From Micropterix aruncella (taxonomy: Eukaryota > Arthropoda > Insecta > Lepidoptera > Micropterigidae), in the NCBI GenBank assembly GCA_944548615.1, contig OX155952.1, positions 35,041,788 to 35,105,787 of the forward strand: a DNA stretch of 64,000 nucleotides, read 5' to 3'. The first letter of the stretch is position 1, and each line of letters begins with the position of its first letter. The notes under the pieces are model-generated. The model saw nothing but the letters and a program-made list of their open reading frames with translations. It had not been told where the DNA came from and searched no databases. This document shows, one piece after another, positions 1-13,269 of this stretch. A program made the position numbers and the translations under genes.

Positions 1-59
1 AATTCGCGTTTTGAAGATATCGCAAATGAAGGCTCACGGGGAAGAATGCTCAATGTCAA

Positions 60-190
60 TTGGGTAAAATGTTTGGTAATTCCATTTTTAAAATTTACTA
101 ACTTAAAAATGATGTTTTAGCAAGGGTTTGAGTGATAAAAAAATATGTTTTGTCTGTAAACCATATTTGAGTTTCTATAAATAAAAAAAT
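60..190 (+). repeat. dispersed repeat, pair of 59,410-59,575
   Basis: This stretch matches the reverse complement of 59,410-59,575. Shared landmarks in order are a 'taattccattttt' block, 'aaatttactaa', 'gggtttgag' and 'ttttgtctgtaa'. Divergence is substantial, so both are old copies. No coding capacity is seen and the class is unknown. The element edges are uncertain because no target-site duplication could be recognised. Confidence 0.55.
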
Positions 191-2229
191 ACTTAAATTC
201 CACCTCAGAATAATAAAAAAACTATAATATAAGAATAATATAATAATAAGAATACGTGACTTTCAAAAAAAATATATACTTAAATAATACCTCCAGAAAA
301 AGCGAAAACGTGGACAAGTTATTGTCCTTAATCAGTATTTTCTATCACAGATCTTCCTCAGCGTTAACCGAAGTGTCATCGAGGTACCCCACCTCTGGAC
401 GTGGCGAGAAAGAACAATCGATGTCCTTCGTCACCCGTGGACTTGGTCGTTCTTTTCCGTCGCACGTAGTTTTCTCTCTTCATTTAAGGGCAGGTTATGA
501 TCTTTCTTTCGAAATCAATTCGTTTGGGAACAAGCCACAAGATGGCATTAGTACCCTTTCAGAAAAAAATGTCATTGATCTTTCTTTCCCCTAACCCTTC
601 ATATCTAATCATGTGAATTGATGCTTTCTAATCCCATTTGAGCTTGGCAATACTATCAGCACTCAATAACTATTCTTTTTGGTTTTATATGGGTGTTTAT
701 AAGAGTTTCATTATATAGTTACATTATAATGGTTTTATATGGGTGTTTATAACGCAATTTAAATGCAAAAAGAAACGTTTCGCAATACTTACGTCGGAAA
801 ATTAGTTTTAGATTGTTTACTTTTTGTTTCGAAAAACTGAAAAAAAGAATACTAGTCTAAATTGGATGATTTTTAAATAAATAAAAAAAATAAGATAAAC
901 GCGAGCCAAAACCGCATATATTTTCGACGCCCGACCGACCATGTCAAACAGTGCGTAGAGAAGATCAATTTAGAACTAATGATGAACACCACAAACTATT
1001 GCATTTTTCTATAATACAATTTTATTTCTACTTACATTCATAAGCATATATTGCTTCACGAAACATATATCGCTTTATTATTTATTACAATTATCTTGTT
1101 AGAATGTTTCATTAGTCGATTATTTGTATCCTACAGTAGTGTCACAGTAAATATAATATAATTACTGTGGTAGTATCTTATAGTATGTAATTGCTTATAC
1201 GATAAATTATCAAAATTTGATTGAATTAAATAAAATTACTATCGATTTTCAATATATTTTAGCCGAAAATTCGATAGTTGCAGACAAGAATAATACTTAC
1301 ATTCATAATACACACATTCTACTTACGTTATTACAACAACAGATCATGGCAAATATACCGAGGCAAACTTACGGTTGATTAGCTGACTATGTCTTGTATA
1401 ATAATAATGTCAACTCTCAAGTAATACCCATTTTTTTAAAAGTAAATGGAAATGGCCGGTATGGTTATTGTTCCGAAATGAAAATAATGTCACAGGTAAA
1501 AAATGTTTCAATTTAAATTTTATTTATGTATAATATATTTTATAATTTATTACCAAGATATAATAATAATATAGTAATGACAATAATAACGTATAATATG
1601 TATATAATATATAATCATGACAATGACGTGATATGTACATTATTTTCTTAGCCTAATTACAATCAACAAGTACAATGATAATACATTACTTTAGAAACTC
1701 TAAATGTTGTACCGTATTTACCCTCTCACTATGTCTTGTTGTTTTTGCCCGTGTTGAGAGGGTACTTACTAGTCGAAGTATCCAAATTAATGAGAGGGAG
1801 ACAACTCCTTATTGCTATTGCTAAAATATGTACTAAATTGTATTACATTATGTAGTGGGTAATAATACGCACACTCACGCAGCCCTTACATAACCACGTT
1901 ATACCCATATAATATACTCACCATACCATACACACACTCACTTATTTTCACTTCTGTTACGAAGGAAATCATATATCGATGTTTTGTTATGCATATTTTA
2001 TAGCTCCTGGCACAATGATCTGGATATAAGGAAAAGCCATCGTAAAACCATTTTCCTAAGTACTGTATAAGTAAGTTAATGTTATGTCATTTGTCAATTT
2101 ATCGAATAGTTGTGTATAAATTACTCCAAAATATCAGTTTTGTATTCGAAATTCCTTAAAAGCATGTGAGTTTTTACCCCTCCAACCCCTCTAGTTTTAT
2201 CTAGATGAAGTAGAATTTTTCATCATTAA
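191..2229. other. AT-rich noncoding stretch, no gene recognised
   Basis: I see no protein family, RNA gene or intact element here. An open frame at 256-594 lacks an ATG start and resembles nothing known. A perfect 22-bp direct repeat lies at 681-702 and 731-752. An eleven-C run closes the stretch at 2230-2240. Confidence 0.5.
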
Positions 2230-2514
2230 CCCCCCCCCCCACAAAGACGCTTAACGTTTTTTCCGTTTAAAGGGATGATTTAATCACTAAGTAGCCTGGA
2301 AATTATTTAATCTGAATAATAATTTCATAAATAAAATCGATGGGCGCCCTCTCTCGGCCGGCGGTTGAATCCGGTTGGTTTCCAACGCGGAATTTAAATA
2401 TTATAAGTGTAGCTTGTATATGAAATATTCCAACCGAAACTTTACAATGTGATTTCAGCCCAACGAGGGGTCTGTGTACCAAATGTCAAGTCTCAAAGTT
2501 CAATATTTCGAAAT

Positions 2515-2670
2515 TGATATATGACAGTGCGCTCCCTGGTATACCCGATTTCAACCACAATCTTTTCAACTCTTGCCATGACCAAATGATGACTGTATAA
2601 CAAATTTCAGCTCAATCGGAATAAGCGTTTGGGCGCTATCGTGGAGGAATCACACACACAGACACACATA
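2515..2670 (-). repeat. dispersed RTE-like 3' repeat
   Basis: Read on the minus strand this matches 52,330-52,450. Both contain 'cacgatagcgcccaaacgc', then 'cgattgagct', then 'tttggtcatggcaagagt' and a 'ttgtggtt' block. It looks like the 3' region of a widespread retroelement of RTE or SINE type; the class is inferred from general appearance. A CA-rich tract next to it (2650-2680) corresponds to the 'tgtctgtctgtc' tract beside the other copy, which supports homology. Confidence 0.6.
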
Positions 2671-2699
2671 CAGACTTAAATCTGGAAATGGTCTTTATC

Positions 2700-4410
2700 G
2701 TCTCAGAGGGGCCAAATAAAATGAATATTTTCGTCTTCGTCTCGAAAAAAAAATGTACATTTACGATACTTTCCTTCCTCGTTGGTTGATGGGCCGGGAA
2801 AGCAAAAGTCAATTAATTTAAATTTTGTTCACTATGTCATTATATTGATTAAATTTTCTAATTTCAGTATACCATTCAGGCCTCGGCCCCTCAGCCGATT
2901 GACTAGTTGCTGTCCCAAACAAATTTAGTAAAAATTTGTAAAAAAATTGAATTACGACACTGTCTCACCAAAACATTAATTACTGCCAAACCACTGTACC
3001 CATAATTAAAATGAAACATGTTAACATAATAAAACATAATAAAATCAAACAAATAAAATTAAAATTAAAACGGGGCCGTCACGCTGAATCGTTTTGTGGC
3101 CGATATCGGCCAATCGGGGCTTGAGGGGTTAATGGGCAACATCTTTTTATTTGCAAATTGGCAAGGGAGGAACAACAAAATTGAAATTCTCCCTGAATCC
3201 CTTGCGTCCCATCCGCGTCGAGAGCGTGGTCTCGTCTTAGCCAAACTTCCGATTTTCATATCCACATAAATTAATTAGAAGTCACTGAAGGCTTCTTCCC
3301 CCTTCGACCCTCACCGCGACTCGCGGCGGTTCTCTGCTGCCGATTCACGATCACAGATTAAGAAACAGATGATTACTATTACCTCAGATGTGTCATGCAT
3401 GCAGATTACGGTGGATCGTTTTTTTCATTAGAATTTTAAAACCTCCAATACAATACATTACAATATAATATAATCAACTACTCCAGTAGACATTAAAGAC
3501 CTTCAATTGAATGCGCCAGAAAATTAAATGCTGAAATTTTCATTATTAAAAACATGACTATTATGATAGTTGCCATGACTATATATTCAATATTACCTAC
3601 ATACACATAATCAAAATATACTAATGTGTTTTAATAGTCAGGGAGAAAAATATATTAAAATATAAATGCAAATTCTATGTAGAATAATCAAAGTAAATTT
3701 ATTTTATTGTCAATCCAGCAATATGCATTCGGTTTTTTTTTAAATGAATAGATGTATAGTAAATTATATGAAAATTAGAATGTCAGCTATCATAATACCA
3801 TTATGTTTAAAACTTTACAAATTTCATTAATCATCAACATGGAAAATAAACTCAGAATTTTCAAACTCCTTTATACCACAGTATGCCCCAGACAGTAGCT
3901 TCTCTTAGAACAAAATTGAAATCAAAGCGAATACAATACAAAAACAATCAACATTTTTTATGAGTTACGCGGTGGTCAACCGTGTAAACGCATTTTTATT
4001 TCAACTTTACGATATTCAATATATTTTCTTAACTAAAAAAGGCTCAAATAAAGAAGAGTTATAGATGATATACAACTCAGATGTTCGAGCAAAAAATGTA
4101 AAAGACAGAACATAAAATGTAAAAGAACCCAAAAAAAAACTGTTTTATTTTTGTACACCTGTATTTTATAGAAAATATTCCTTGGACCTAATTTACTTGA
4201 ACGTCACAGTATTACTTGGACTTTATAGACCTTTTGATCAGCTAGGTAGCTACAGATTATTTTTAACACGCTTTTATTAGGTCGACCTGTATGTAACTAC
4301 GTAATGGAATCTAAGGTAACTAATTTAACCATCTTCCAAGGATCGTAGCGTCATAAAAATTGGCAGCTGTATGTAGTTCTGATAACAATACAATAATATG
4401 GTACTGTCGA
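2700..4410. other. noncoding, no gene recognised
   Basis: This is AT-rich DNA with one GC-richer patch at about 3070-3350. The short open frames have no recognisable similarity. I see no RNA gene or defined repeat edge. Confidence 0.45.
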
Positions 4411-4413
4411 ACT

Positions 4414-4655
4414 GATCTGATGATGGAGTCGGAAGATATGAACTGGAACTTCATGATGGAACATCTTATCATAGCTGTGTTTGGACTTGTTAGAAAAGTG
4501 TTGGAATGAACTTTGACCACGATTACGTTTCAAGGTCTGATGATGAAGCCGGAAGATAGGCACTAGCATTCCATGATGGAATATCGTATCATGGCCGTGT
4601 TTGGACTTGTTAGAAAGGTCTTGTAATGAACTTTAACCACGATCAAGTGTTTTAC
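4414..4655 (+). repeat. tandem dimer, period about 121 bp
   Basis: Two diverged units lie head to tail, starting near 4417 and 4538. Both contain 'tctgatgatg', 'cggaagata', 'catgatgga', 'gtgtttggacttgttaga' and 'aatgaactttgaccacgat' or close variants. The open frames on the minus strand here are by-products of the repeat. It may belong to the 3' region of a retroelement, but nothing adjacent proves it. Confidence 0.8.
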
Positions 4656-4984
4656 CTGCATTTATAAAAGCGTGTTTTAGTGTTTTTTTAAAACTATTAA
4701 TTTATTAATAATATATGGTTTTATATGTTAGAGTTTGTGTTAGTTATTAATTTGATGAATATATTTGGTAAATATGAGTATAGACATAAAGGTAAATGCT
4801 GTTTACTTTGCTGCGTAGCAGAATCTCCCATTTGGCTAATGATGACAGTAGAATACTAAAATTATATTCATGTGTGTATCAGCCACATATTTTGTTATAT
4901 ACCCACATATTTTGAGAATATTAGACAAATACTTTTTTAAAGCAGACTTGTGAGGATCCCGTCAATCAGGCAGATTTTCATATA

Positions 4985-5215
4985 TCGTACAGAAAACACG
5001 AACATATTTTGCCCAAAGACACTTTGACTTTATTGGGTCCAAAATCTATAATAATCTAAAGGAATCCTCAACAATATGCCGAAATATTAGGTCAATTCAA
5101 TTAACATTTAAAAATATAAAACACTTACTTCAAGTTGGCAGAGATAAGGTGGTAAAGGTAATAAGTTATATTTTAAAAAAGGTTATTTGCATTATTATTA
5201 TTGTCATAAATTGTA
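4985..5215 (+). pseudogene. LINE ORF2 C-terminal fragment
   Basis: The + strand translates, with interruptions, to FAQRHFDFIGSKIYNNLKES followed by a short tail ending VISYILKK. The same peptide order (FAQRHFSFIGPKIYNFLKES) appears on the - strand at 48,280-48,460. This is the usual extreme C-terminus of CR1/jockey-type non-LTR reverse transcriptases, downstream of the RT domain. It is 5'-truncated and inactive. Only the last 70 or so residues and the start of a 3' UTR remain. Confidence 0.7.
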
Positions 5216-5536
5216 ATACATTATTATAATTTTATAAACTTTATATTACGACATTTAATATTATTTTTTATTACCAATCATGCTATATCTACATTTTTAA
5301 ATATAATTATAAGTTTAATTTTATTTCATTTACCTGTTTTATTTTATATGTTTCATTTTGATTCTAGGTGTGTTATAGGTATTGGGCAGATTATGCAATT
5401 AAAACAATGTAAGTGTATTTTTTTTAATGGATAAAATTATTTGAAATTCGAAATCGTATCTGCATCTATTAAATTATATATTACTAACTAATATCAAATG
5501 TCGTGTATTATTTGCGTATGTATATATGGGTGTAGG

Positions 5537-5865
<329 letters not shown>

Positions 5866-5939
5866 ATGTATGTGTATGTATATATGTATATATTCTTATG
5901 TATTATGCAATGCAACGTAAGTTTATAACATCAAAAGAG

Positions 5940-6834
5940 TCAGCTCATCGATACCATTGATTTTATAAAATCAATGTCGATACCTTTAAACAAAAAGCAG
6001 CATCCCTAGATACGGGTCTCTGACCTAGTTAGGAATGCGGATAGACATTTTCACCTTAGAATGTGCTCAATCTCTCCCAAATCAATCATAGTATGTTAAT
6101 GGTGTGTATATGACATAATTATAAAGTTATTGTAAATTAATAAATTAAAAAAAATAATTAAAAATCTTGTCGTATCTGTTGTAAATATCAAACCCTTTAG
6201 CTAATCTGTGACGCGATGCGATTCCTCGGCCGCGCCCGTCGCCGACCAAACTTGAACCATTCATCTCAATTAGCAGCGCAGCGGCCGCATTTAATAACAG
6301 TTTTAAGGCGGTGTTCCGTAGAACCTGCCAACTTACACCACGCATATTGAGCAAATAGCCCGCCCGCCTATATATGTACCCCCATGTACACCGGAGTCAG
6401 TTTTATTTTTTTAATTTTTGACAAATTTTCGGCGACAGGAATTTTATTATTACTTTCCCGGCACTAGAAAAGTATTGTGAGCGCGCTAACAAAAAACTAA
6501 GATGGAAATATCCATTTTGGCGTCCCCTGAGATGATTAGGACTATTTCCACTGTTATTAGGACTGTTTTCAAATATGTATTGACTAGGTACAGTAAGAAT
6601 GTTAATTTCTTTGAATAATTCTCTTAGGGAATCACGTCTGCGCAAGTTGTATATCTGCGCAAGATAAGATATATAAGAATAAAGATTGAAGGCATACTTG
6701 CAGCTTGTCCCCACAGTAAGATGCCGTAAGACATAATACTATAGTGATTGTTCTTTAAGACTGGAATGAGCGTTGAAGACATGGAGACGTAGTCAATCTA
6801 GTAGATCTAGATCTGCCGATTGGCCCTCAAGAAT
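5940..6834. other. noncoding, GC-richer patch, no gene recognised
   Basis: A GC-rich block at about 6195-6370 contains NotI-like 'gcggccgc' sequence and stands out from AT-rich surroundings. Open frames here have no recognisable similarity. It could be an old element or a regulatory segment; nothing in the sequence decides. Confidence 0.4.
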
Positions 6835-7340
6835 TCCGCGAGAACACCAAACCGCGTGAAGCCCGGTAGAAACCCGGCGGGCACCAATGCAACGCGCCCT
6901 CGCTATCAGTTATGCTCGATTTTTTACGTCCTCCCGACTGGCACCGGGTTCGAGGTCGCTTGCGCGGCTTTCTACCTAATGATTCAGTTCGAATTATCGC
7001 GTACCACGGCATCCTTTTCCCGACTGGGGTAGCTGACTGGTCGTTTTAAGAGCGGTTGTCATTAGGTCAACAGTCACCGTTACTCTATAGGAAACAAAAT
7101 CGTTTCCAAACTCTCCTGGTTACCAGGCGGAATGCACAGTCGATTGGCTGACGCAAAGCGCAAACTACCCAGGAGTGCCCGAAAAACAATTCGCAAGGGA
7201 AACTGACCCACAGGGCACAGAGCCCTACTCGGGCTCGAACTTCTACTTTGAGGCTACCAAACGGGTTCTGACCCGTGAGTTGGGCCGACCCTGGAAAATG
7301 GGTCATAATGGAACAACTGCACTTGGCTCGTTAGCTCCCA
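6835..7340 (-). mobile_element. unnamed ~0.65-kb retro-repeat, copy 1 (subfamily A, 3'-truncated)
   Basis: On the minus strand this begins 'gggagctaacgagcc' and follows the same order of blocks as the copies at 12.6, 17.4 and 50.1 kb: 'cccattttccagggt', 'actcacgggtca', 'gccaatcgactgtgcattc', 'gtttcctatagag', 'cgcgcaagcgacctcgaac'. It stops matching near a 'ctcgcgg' block, so the 3' hairpin seen in other copies is missing. It is strongly diverged and has no coding capacity. Confidence 0.75.
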
Positions 7341-7837
7341 CCCGTAGGCCCTGACACAATTAAAAATAAGCGTCTAATCGATGACGCCTTCGTTCGGGCT
7401 TGCCGGGTGCTTGTCGACGCCACGGATCAGGTAATCCTGACAACAGTGAGTGGCTACCTGACTGCTACGCTCCACTGCCTACTATGACAAGTAGCTATGC
7501 CCATTTGGTGAAAGAGATCAGATTATATTTGTCTCTTACATGCACCTACAAAACTCAGCGAGGTACGAAGGCGCTAGAAATAGAATATGAAGTTGAATGT
7601 GGATGTGAGAAAATTATTTTCTTTTACAGAAAATTTGTTTGTCTGTTTCTACTATTTACTGTGAAATTTCACAATGATAAGGTTTGTTGTCATGATAATC
7701 TCTTACAACCAACCCTACTGTGACGTGTTTATATGTAAGCGTGCTTGTAACATGTGTGTAAGAGTGTGTCTTGTTATTGCATTCGATCGACAGAATTGAA
7801 AATGGAATTCAGTTAATTTGATCCCAACGGAAAATGG

Positions 7838-7916
7838 TGACCCAGCCGGGAATCGAACCCGGGACCTTACAATATAGCCGTAAGATCAGGCGACCTAACC
7901 ACTATGCCACCGAGCC
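7838..7916 (-). other. tRNA-like sequence, probably a SINE head or tRNA pseudogene
   Basis: The minus strand gives a tRNA-like fold. A 7-bp acceptor stem GGCTCGG/CTGGGTC pairs with G-U wobbles, an A-box-like TGGCATAGTGG is present, and a perfect B box GGTTCGATTCC sits in a 5-bp T stem. The anticodon region is about 7 nt too long, with a CTTAC/GTAAG stem and 9-nt loop, and no convincing U33-anticodon. A working tRNA gene is therefore unlikely. The RNA polymerase III promoter boxes suggest a tRNA-derived SINE head or an old pseudogene. Confidence 0.6.
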
Positions 7917-8368
7917 GTGGGTATGTTGCCATCTTTACAAAGAGGGTTGGTGAAGTGAATGATTTCATAAGTTTTAAACGCTGGAAATATAAAACTGAAT
8001 ATATTTATCTATTTTAACCACCCACGCGCGACATTATGTTAGAAAATGAAATTAGTTTGCTAATAAATATGAATTAATTAGACATGGAACTCTTCCTGGG
8101 GAAAAACCAATCCTCTTGGTATTACTTTCGTTTCGATACATGTACCTACATAAAAATCGAATTTTCTTGTTTATTGTTTAGGACTTTGTATGGATTTAAG
8201 TTGGCGAAATTCTATGAAGTTCTATTTCAATTTAAATAAATTAGGGTTAGAATATTTAAAACATTAAAAACTTGAATTGGGACTCGACTGATGCAAGTTT
8301 GACTTGTACATTTAGGAGTGTCCATTGTATGAACGTAACGATAGGATTAGTCTGTAAGATGGGTACTA

Positions 8369-8549
8369 CACGTTCAATCTGGCATCAGTTCAGTCCGTGA
8401 CGTTGGTCAGACTGACGGGAAACTGATCGTTTATTGCGTTGACTGATGGACTAAACTGATGGATTTTCAAACATTTTTATAATTTCTATCAGTTCATCAG
8501 TCAGTTCATGATCAAGGTCGCGGACTAAACTGATGCCAGATTGAACGTG
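8369..8549. mobile_element. 181-bp MITE with ~33-bp terminal inverted repeats
   Basis: The left end 'cacgttcaatctggcatcag' is repeated in inverted form at the right end ('ctgatgccagattgaacgtg'), and pairing continues inward for about 33 bp with few mismatches. The inside repeats 'actgatggactaaactgatgg'-type words. No coding capacity is present. No clear target-site duplication is seen, so the superfamily is undecided. Confidence 0.85.
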
Positions 8550-8599
8550 CAACACCTTTCTAACGCTGTAGAATTTTAGAATACAATAAAATTTAAATT

Positions 8600-10360
8600 A
8601 AAAATAAATTTGGTACAAGACGCTCATGGTGCGTCCCATGTCTGGCATACCCCTAGGTACGCCACTGGATACAGGTAGATAATGAGAGTGATTGCGTCAC
8701 TATTTACTTAGGAGCAATCAAGCGAGAGGCAAAGGAGAAGGCGGGCGGCGGTAGCAGTTGAGGGGAACGGGTTAAAAATACTTCTGATTTCTCACCTGAC
8801 AGAAAATTCACCAGTTTAGTCATCCAATGTAGAGAGGAATCTACATTATCGCCACGTCGCGAACAGGCTGTATAGACATACCGTTATCATTAAAGCAATT
8901 ATCCGCGGAAAGTACACACTTGACTCTCGGTGCAGCGCTCTGCTGTGGCATATTAAAGTCGCAGCATACGAGGTATGCTCACTGCTCCAACCGTACAAAC
9001 TCATTGGCGCCGCAGCCGCAGAGTAAACGAACGGTCTTTACATCAGCGCAATAAGTGAGTCAACATGTCCCGCGGGCGAATATGCACGCAAAGCCGGCTA
9101 AACGCGACTCAACTAGCTGCCACCAATTGAAACTACTTACTGCTTTATTTTCCAATCCAGTAATCAATATTTGTATGCGGGATACGTAAAAGCCATTCGC
9201 TGTATTTCCACTTTGAAAGTTTTATTAACGTTCAGGCCTATCAAATGAGCTGATTCTTTGGCTAAAAATATACATATGTATACAAGTACTATGTGGTGTT
9301 CTAGTAAATTAGCAAGAAGGAATTTATAATCCGAAACGAACCTTAGCCTGAAAAATAACCATGGTCATAAGGAGGTCATCATGGAGCATTCGCGACTGGA
9401 TGTGATAATTTTATTATTTATTTTTATAACCTTTGTTTGTACATAAGGCTATTTTATTGAAAAACTAAGTTGAAAGTCATTTACATTTTTTTATTTAGGC
9501 CTTTGGTACAGCACAATAATGTTCTGTACAAAAAAATCTCCTACATATGTAAAAAAAATATTTATTTGTCAGAAATACAGTTAAATTTAAAAAAATAAAG
9601 GTTAACAAAACCAGCATCTTTTATTATAGACCATAAATTCATGGAAGTTATAGAATTGGAAATTCACGTAACGAGTCTCTCGCGGGTGCGTGAGGATAAA
9701 CATACAGAATAAAACACGCGATCTGCAGCGCCTGCCCACAATTCTATTCCATACGACTGTCCACAATTTCATTCCATTCTATCTTGTCTACGTCTATTCC
9801 ATAGATATAAGTATAGTAACATAGTATTACTAAGAGTGTAATTAGTGAAAGCGTATTATCATTAGTGACAGTGGATGCGACTCGCTACTATGTAAAGTAA
9901 GTAAACATTTTTTTTAAAACACCCGACCTGGAAATAAAAATTACATTTCTAATAATAATATTACAAAAAAAATTACATTTACACTTGCACATAAAATTAT
10001 AAAAAAGTATGTAAAAATCTAATTATTGAAAAAACATAAAAAAAACGGAAATTAAGTACCAAAAATATTTAAAAAACTAGAAATATACAAAAATACAAAA
10101 AAGAAAAAACATAAAATTCAGTGTTTGATAACAAAAATATTAAAAACTAGAAACATATAAAAATAGAAAGCATCCAAAGAAAAACCATATTTATTAAGGA
10201 TAAACCTAACATTAGAAAGCAACATAAATAATATTATCAAAATATAAAAATTAAAATTAAAAATACAAATAAAAATCATTAAAAAAATAATAAACAAAAA
10301 TAGGTAAATTTAAATAATTAAATTAAGTACTTATCAATAATGAAAATTAAAGCAAGCACC
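8600..10360. other. noncoding, no gene recognised
   Basis: A GC-richer segment at about 8700-9130 is followed by AT-rich sequence, with a very A-rich stretch at 9,900-10,300. I recognise no protein or RNA family. The GC-richer block could be regulatory or an unrecognised repeat. Confidence 0.4.
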
Positions 10361-10364
10361 ACCA

Positions 10365-10700
10365 AGCTTGTCAAATTGCTTGTCGATGTGGAGGTCCCAA
10401 CACAATCCCGAATCAATTACGAACCGCAGGAAGTTCATTTTGGGGACTGAAGTTGACTGTCGCGCATTACATTCAAATCGGAGTTGGCGACATTTCGAAG
10501 ACGAAATTGGATAGTATGCGTTTTATCAATGTTGAGAAGAAGTCCGTTTGCTGCGAACCACGTGGAAAATCGGTAGCACTAGTAAGATATATTTTCAGAG
10601 GTGAATGGCTAGCGCATAGATGATGACACTTGTATCGTCGGCATACAAAGACAACGAATAGAATGTTTCCGAGAGCAGATCAAAGTTATATTGTAATAAA
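10365..10700 (-). pseudogene. non-LTR reverse transcriptase fragment (LINE)
   Basis: The minus strand encodes, across several frameshifts, the catalytic palm SLYADDTSVI, then FAANGLLLNIDKTHTIQF, then FLRFVIDSGLCWDLHIDK and KLGGAC. This is the order found after the YxDD box in CR1/jockey-type reverse transcriptases. Only about 110 residues of the RT domain remain, with frame breaks, so it is dead. The open frame at 10,609-10,866 on this strand is a shadow in another frame. Confidence 0.75.
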
Positions 10701-10869
10701 TGCCAAAAGCCATATTGTAATAAATGTCTAATTGATCGCCGCCGACAAACGTCATGTGAGTGCTGATGGACAAAAAGCGTATTAAGCGTATCAAACTGAG
10801 TGTACAGCCTTGGACTATGTAATGTTTAAGTTTAATCAGAAGAAATGAGTCATTGACAAGAAACATGGC

Positions 10870-12620
10870 ATTATCATACTATTCTATACTCAAGGAGACC
10901 TATATTTGTGTTACACTTTCTCGAAAATCATTAGATATAATCGAAAAGAAATTGGACCCGATAAACATAATTAAATAAAATAATCAGTAAACTGAACAGT
11001 TTTTCTTTATAAGATCCTGTTACAATTTTTCGAAAATTTCAGCTCAAAAAATCATGTTTCCAAAATAATAAATTTGCACAGCCGCATTGCTCAATTTGTT
11101 GGCCAGTTATCGTTGTCAATACCTTAACAAGGTTTTTAATAAATACAATATTTCTAACTGTCCTACATATAGTTACGTTAATTTTTGTAGATTGAAAATT
11201 AAAAATAACATTATTTTTTACAAATGTTATCTGTTACAGTTCAATGGAACTCCTTTCAAAATACTGAATGATACATATAAAAACAAGTCGTATAAAACTG
11301 AATATTCACGAAAATATATCTTAAAATTAATATTTGCACAAAAAGTAAAAATATACCTGAAAATAAATCTACAAATCAATATTTTAAAGGAACTATTTTA
11401 TATAATTCGACTATTGGTCGATAGAAAGCATTGCTTTTTAAACTTTTTCGAATAGCTCCTAAACGACGACCTCTGTCGGTCACTACAATACTTATTGTTG
11501 TTTCGAGCTAAAAGCGCCAAATTCACATCTGAAATACATCGATGTACCATTTCTTATCAAAATCATGAATAGAAAATCTAATAACAAAACAATCAAAGCA
11601 ACCAGCCGGAAACGTATAATGACTGCTTGAAATTAATTGGTATTTATCTACTTATGGATGGATACATGTCTACGTATTTACTGCTATACGATTAAGATTA
11701 CTGCTATACGTATACGATTAAGAATAGTTGCACAAGAGCACAATTTTTTGATAGAATTATAATGATGTTAATTTGGTTAGGTTTTCTAAAAATCAGTTGG
11801 AAATATATTGACTATAAGCTTATTATTTATTCGAGTTGTAGAGCCGAGTTTGTAAACCACGTCTGGTTTTAGTGATATACTAAGTGTATTTTTTGTGTGA
11901 AAAAAATGCATTTGCAGCTCGGGCCAATGTAGCAATCTACAAGGTACCAGTCAACCAGTAATCATAGGCAAAATCAACGTTGACTAATTGCTTCCCCAGT
12001 GTCCAATGCATTTTGAAAATGTCACGTTATGAGCAGACAGATCTCCAGAGGACGACGATTAAATTCTCATGTTACGCTTATACATAGATACGTATTTGTA
12101 TCATGAAATATATAGCTTCATACATATCGTTGTCTTAACTTTGACAAGGGTTTATTCCCCCGCCAATTTAAACGTCTGCTAGGTGTTATCTTCAAGGCTG
12201 ATACTTCAAGCGATAATGATTATTATCGAGGGATCGACCGATATATGTTGAACTTGAACCCAAAGGAGGATATAGACATCCATCATTCGATTAGTAGAGT
12301 TCTTTGTCGCCGCGGAGACAGGCTGCTCCGCTCCTGCGTCATTCATATTTAATATGGTCGGGCGGCTGGCGACTGACGGAAATCGAACGCCGGAAGACAA
12401 GATGCGTCTTTTGGAGGACGGGCGAGGCGTCTCTGGAGCATGCTGCATTTGCATCCGAAATGAGGCTAAAGTGGGGAATCCGCCGACGCGATGGAGAAAT
12501 TCCCCCATAATAGCGCCCGTCGAGATGTATCAATTATTTATTCAAGACGGTAGTAGGAACTATTAATGGAAAATGTTCGGGAAAACAGATATTGTACAAT
12601 GTACAACTATAGTTCTCGAA
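10870..12620. other. noncoding, no gene recognised
   Basis: This is mostly AT-rich. An open frame of 122 codons at 11,087-11,455 is rich in Lys, Asn and Ile, as expected by chance in AT-rich DNA, and resembles nothing known. A GC-rich patch at 12,295-12,520 keeps overlapping open frames on both strands, but none has a recognisable domain. Confidence 0.4.
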
Positions 12621-12622
12621 GG

Positions 12623-13265
12623 GGAGCTAATGGGCCTTTGCTGAGTTAGCCACGAAGACCCATTTTATTCAGGGTTGGTCACACTCCCGGGTCAACACCC
12701 ATCCGGCGGCCTCTACGCATGAAGTGCGAGCCCGGGTAGGACTCTGGCCTTTGACCTAGTTTCCCCTAGGAGTCAACCTTCTGGCGCTCCTGTACGGTCT
12801 GCGCACCGTGCGGCGTAAGCCAATCGATTGTGCATTCTGACTAACAGTCGGGGGAGTCTGGAAGACGTACTGTTTCCTATAGAGCGGGGGTGGTTGTGGA
12901 CCTTACGGCAACTGCTCTTGAAACGACAAATCAGCTACCCGATACCGGGACAACAGCCGGTAAAGGATTCCGTGGTTCGCGATAAATTCGGTAGATACCG
13001 AATCACTGCTATCTTAGGGAGAGGACCGCGCAAGCGACCTCAAACCTGTAACTTGTAGGGAGACCGGAGTAATCTGGTTGCAAGTCGGAGAAAGGGCGCG
13101 AGTGCCGGCCCGTTGAGTGATTAATATGTTTATCTCGCGGTAAGTCAGTGGACTGTTTTCGTCTCAAGTCTTCTACGCTCACCTCACGGGAGACAAAACG
13201 ATCAAATATCGTTCAAACTTCCTGAGGTGACGGGTTCGCTCGTTGTAGTTGGCAGCTACAGTTGT
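12623..13265 (+). mobile_element. unnamed ~0.65-kb retro-repeat, copy 2 (subfamily A, near full length)
   Basis: This copy runs from 'ggggagctaatgggcc' to the 3' motif 'ctgaggtgacgggttcgctc' followed by 'gttgtagttggcagct'. It contains all family blocks, including 'aagccaatcgattgtgcatt', 'gtttcctatagagcgggggt', 'ttgaaacgac', 'cgataaattcggtagatacc' and 'gaccgcgcaagcgacctc'. GC content is visibly higher than its flanks. No open frame is shared between copies. Flanking duplication is not clear for this copy. Confidence 0.8.
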
Positions 13266-13269
13266 GAGT

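Noticed and set aside
256..594. 112-codon open frame near the window start
   Set aside because: No ATG at its start, no recognised domain and no splice context.
11087..11455. 122-codon open frame
   Set aside because: Low-complexity Lys/Asn/Ile-rich composition typical of chance frames in AT-rich DNA.
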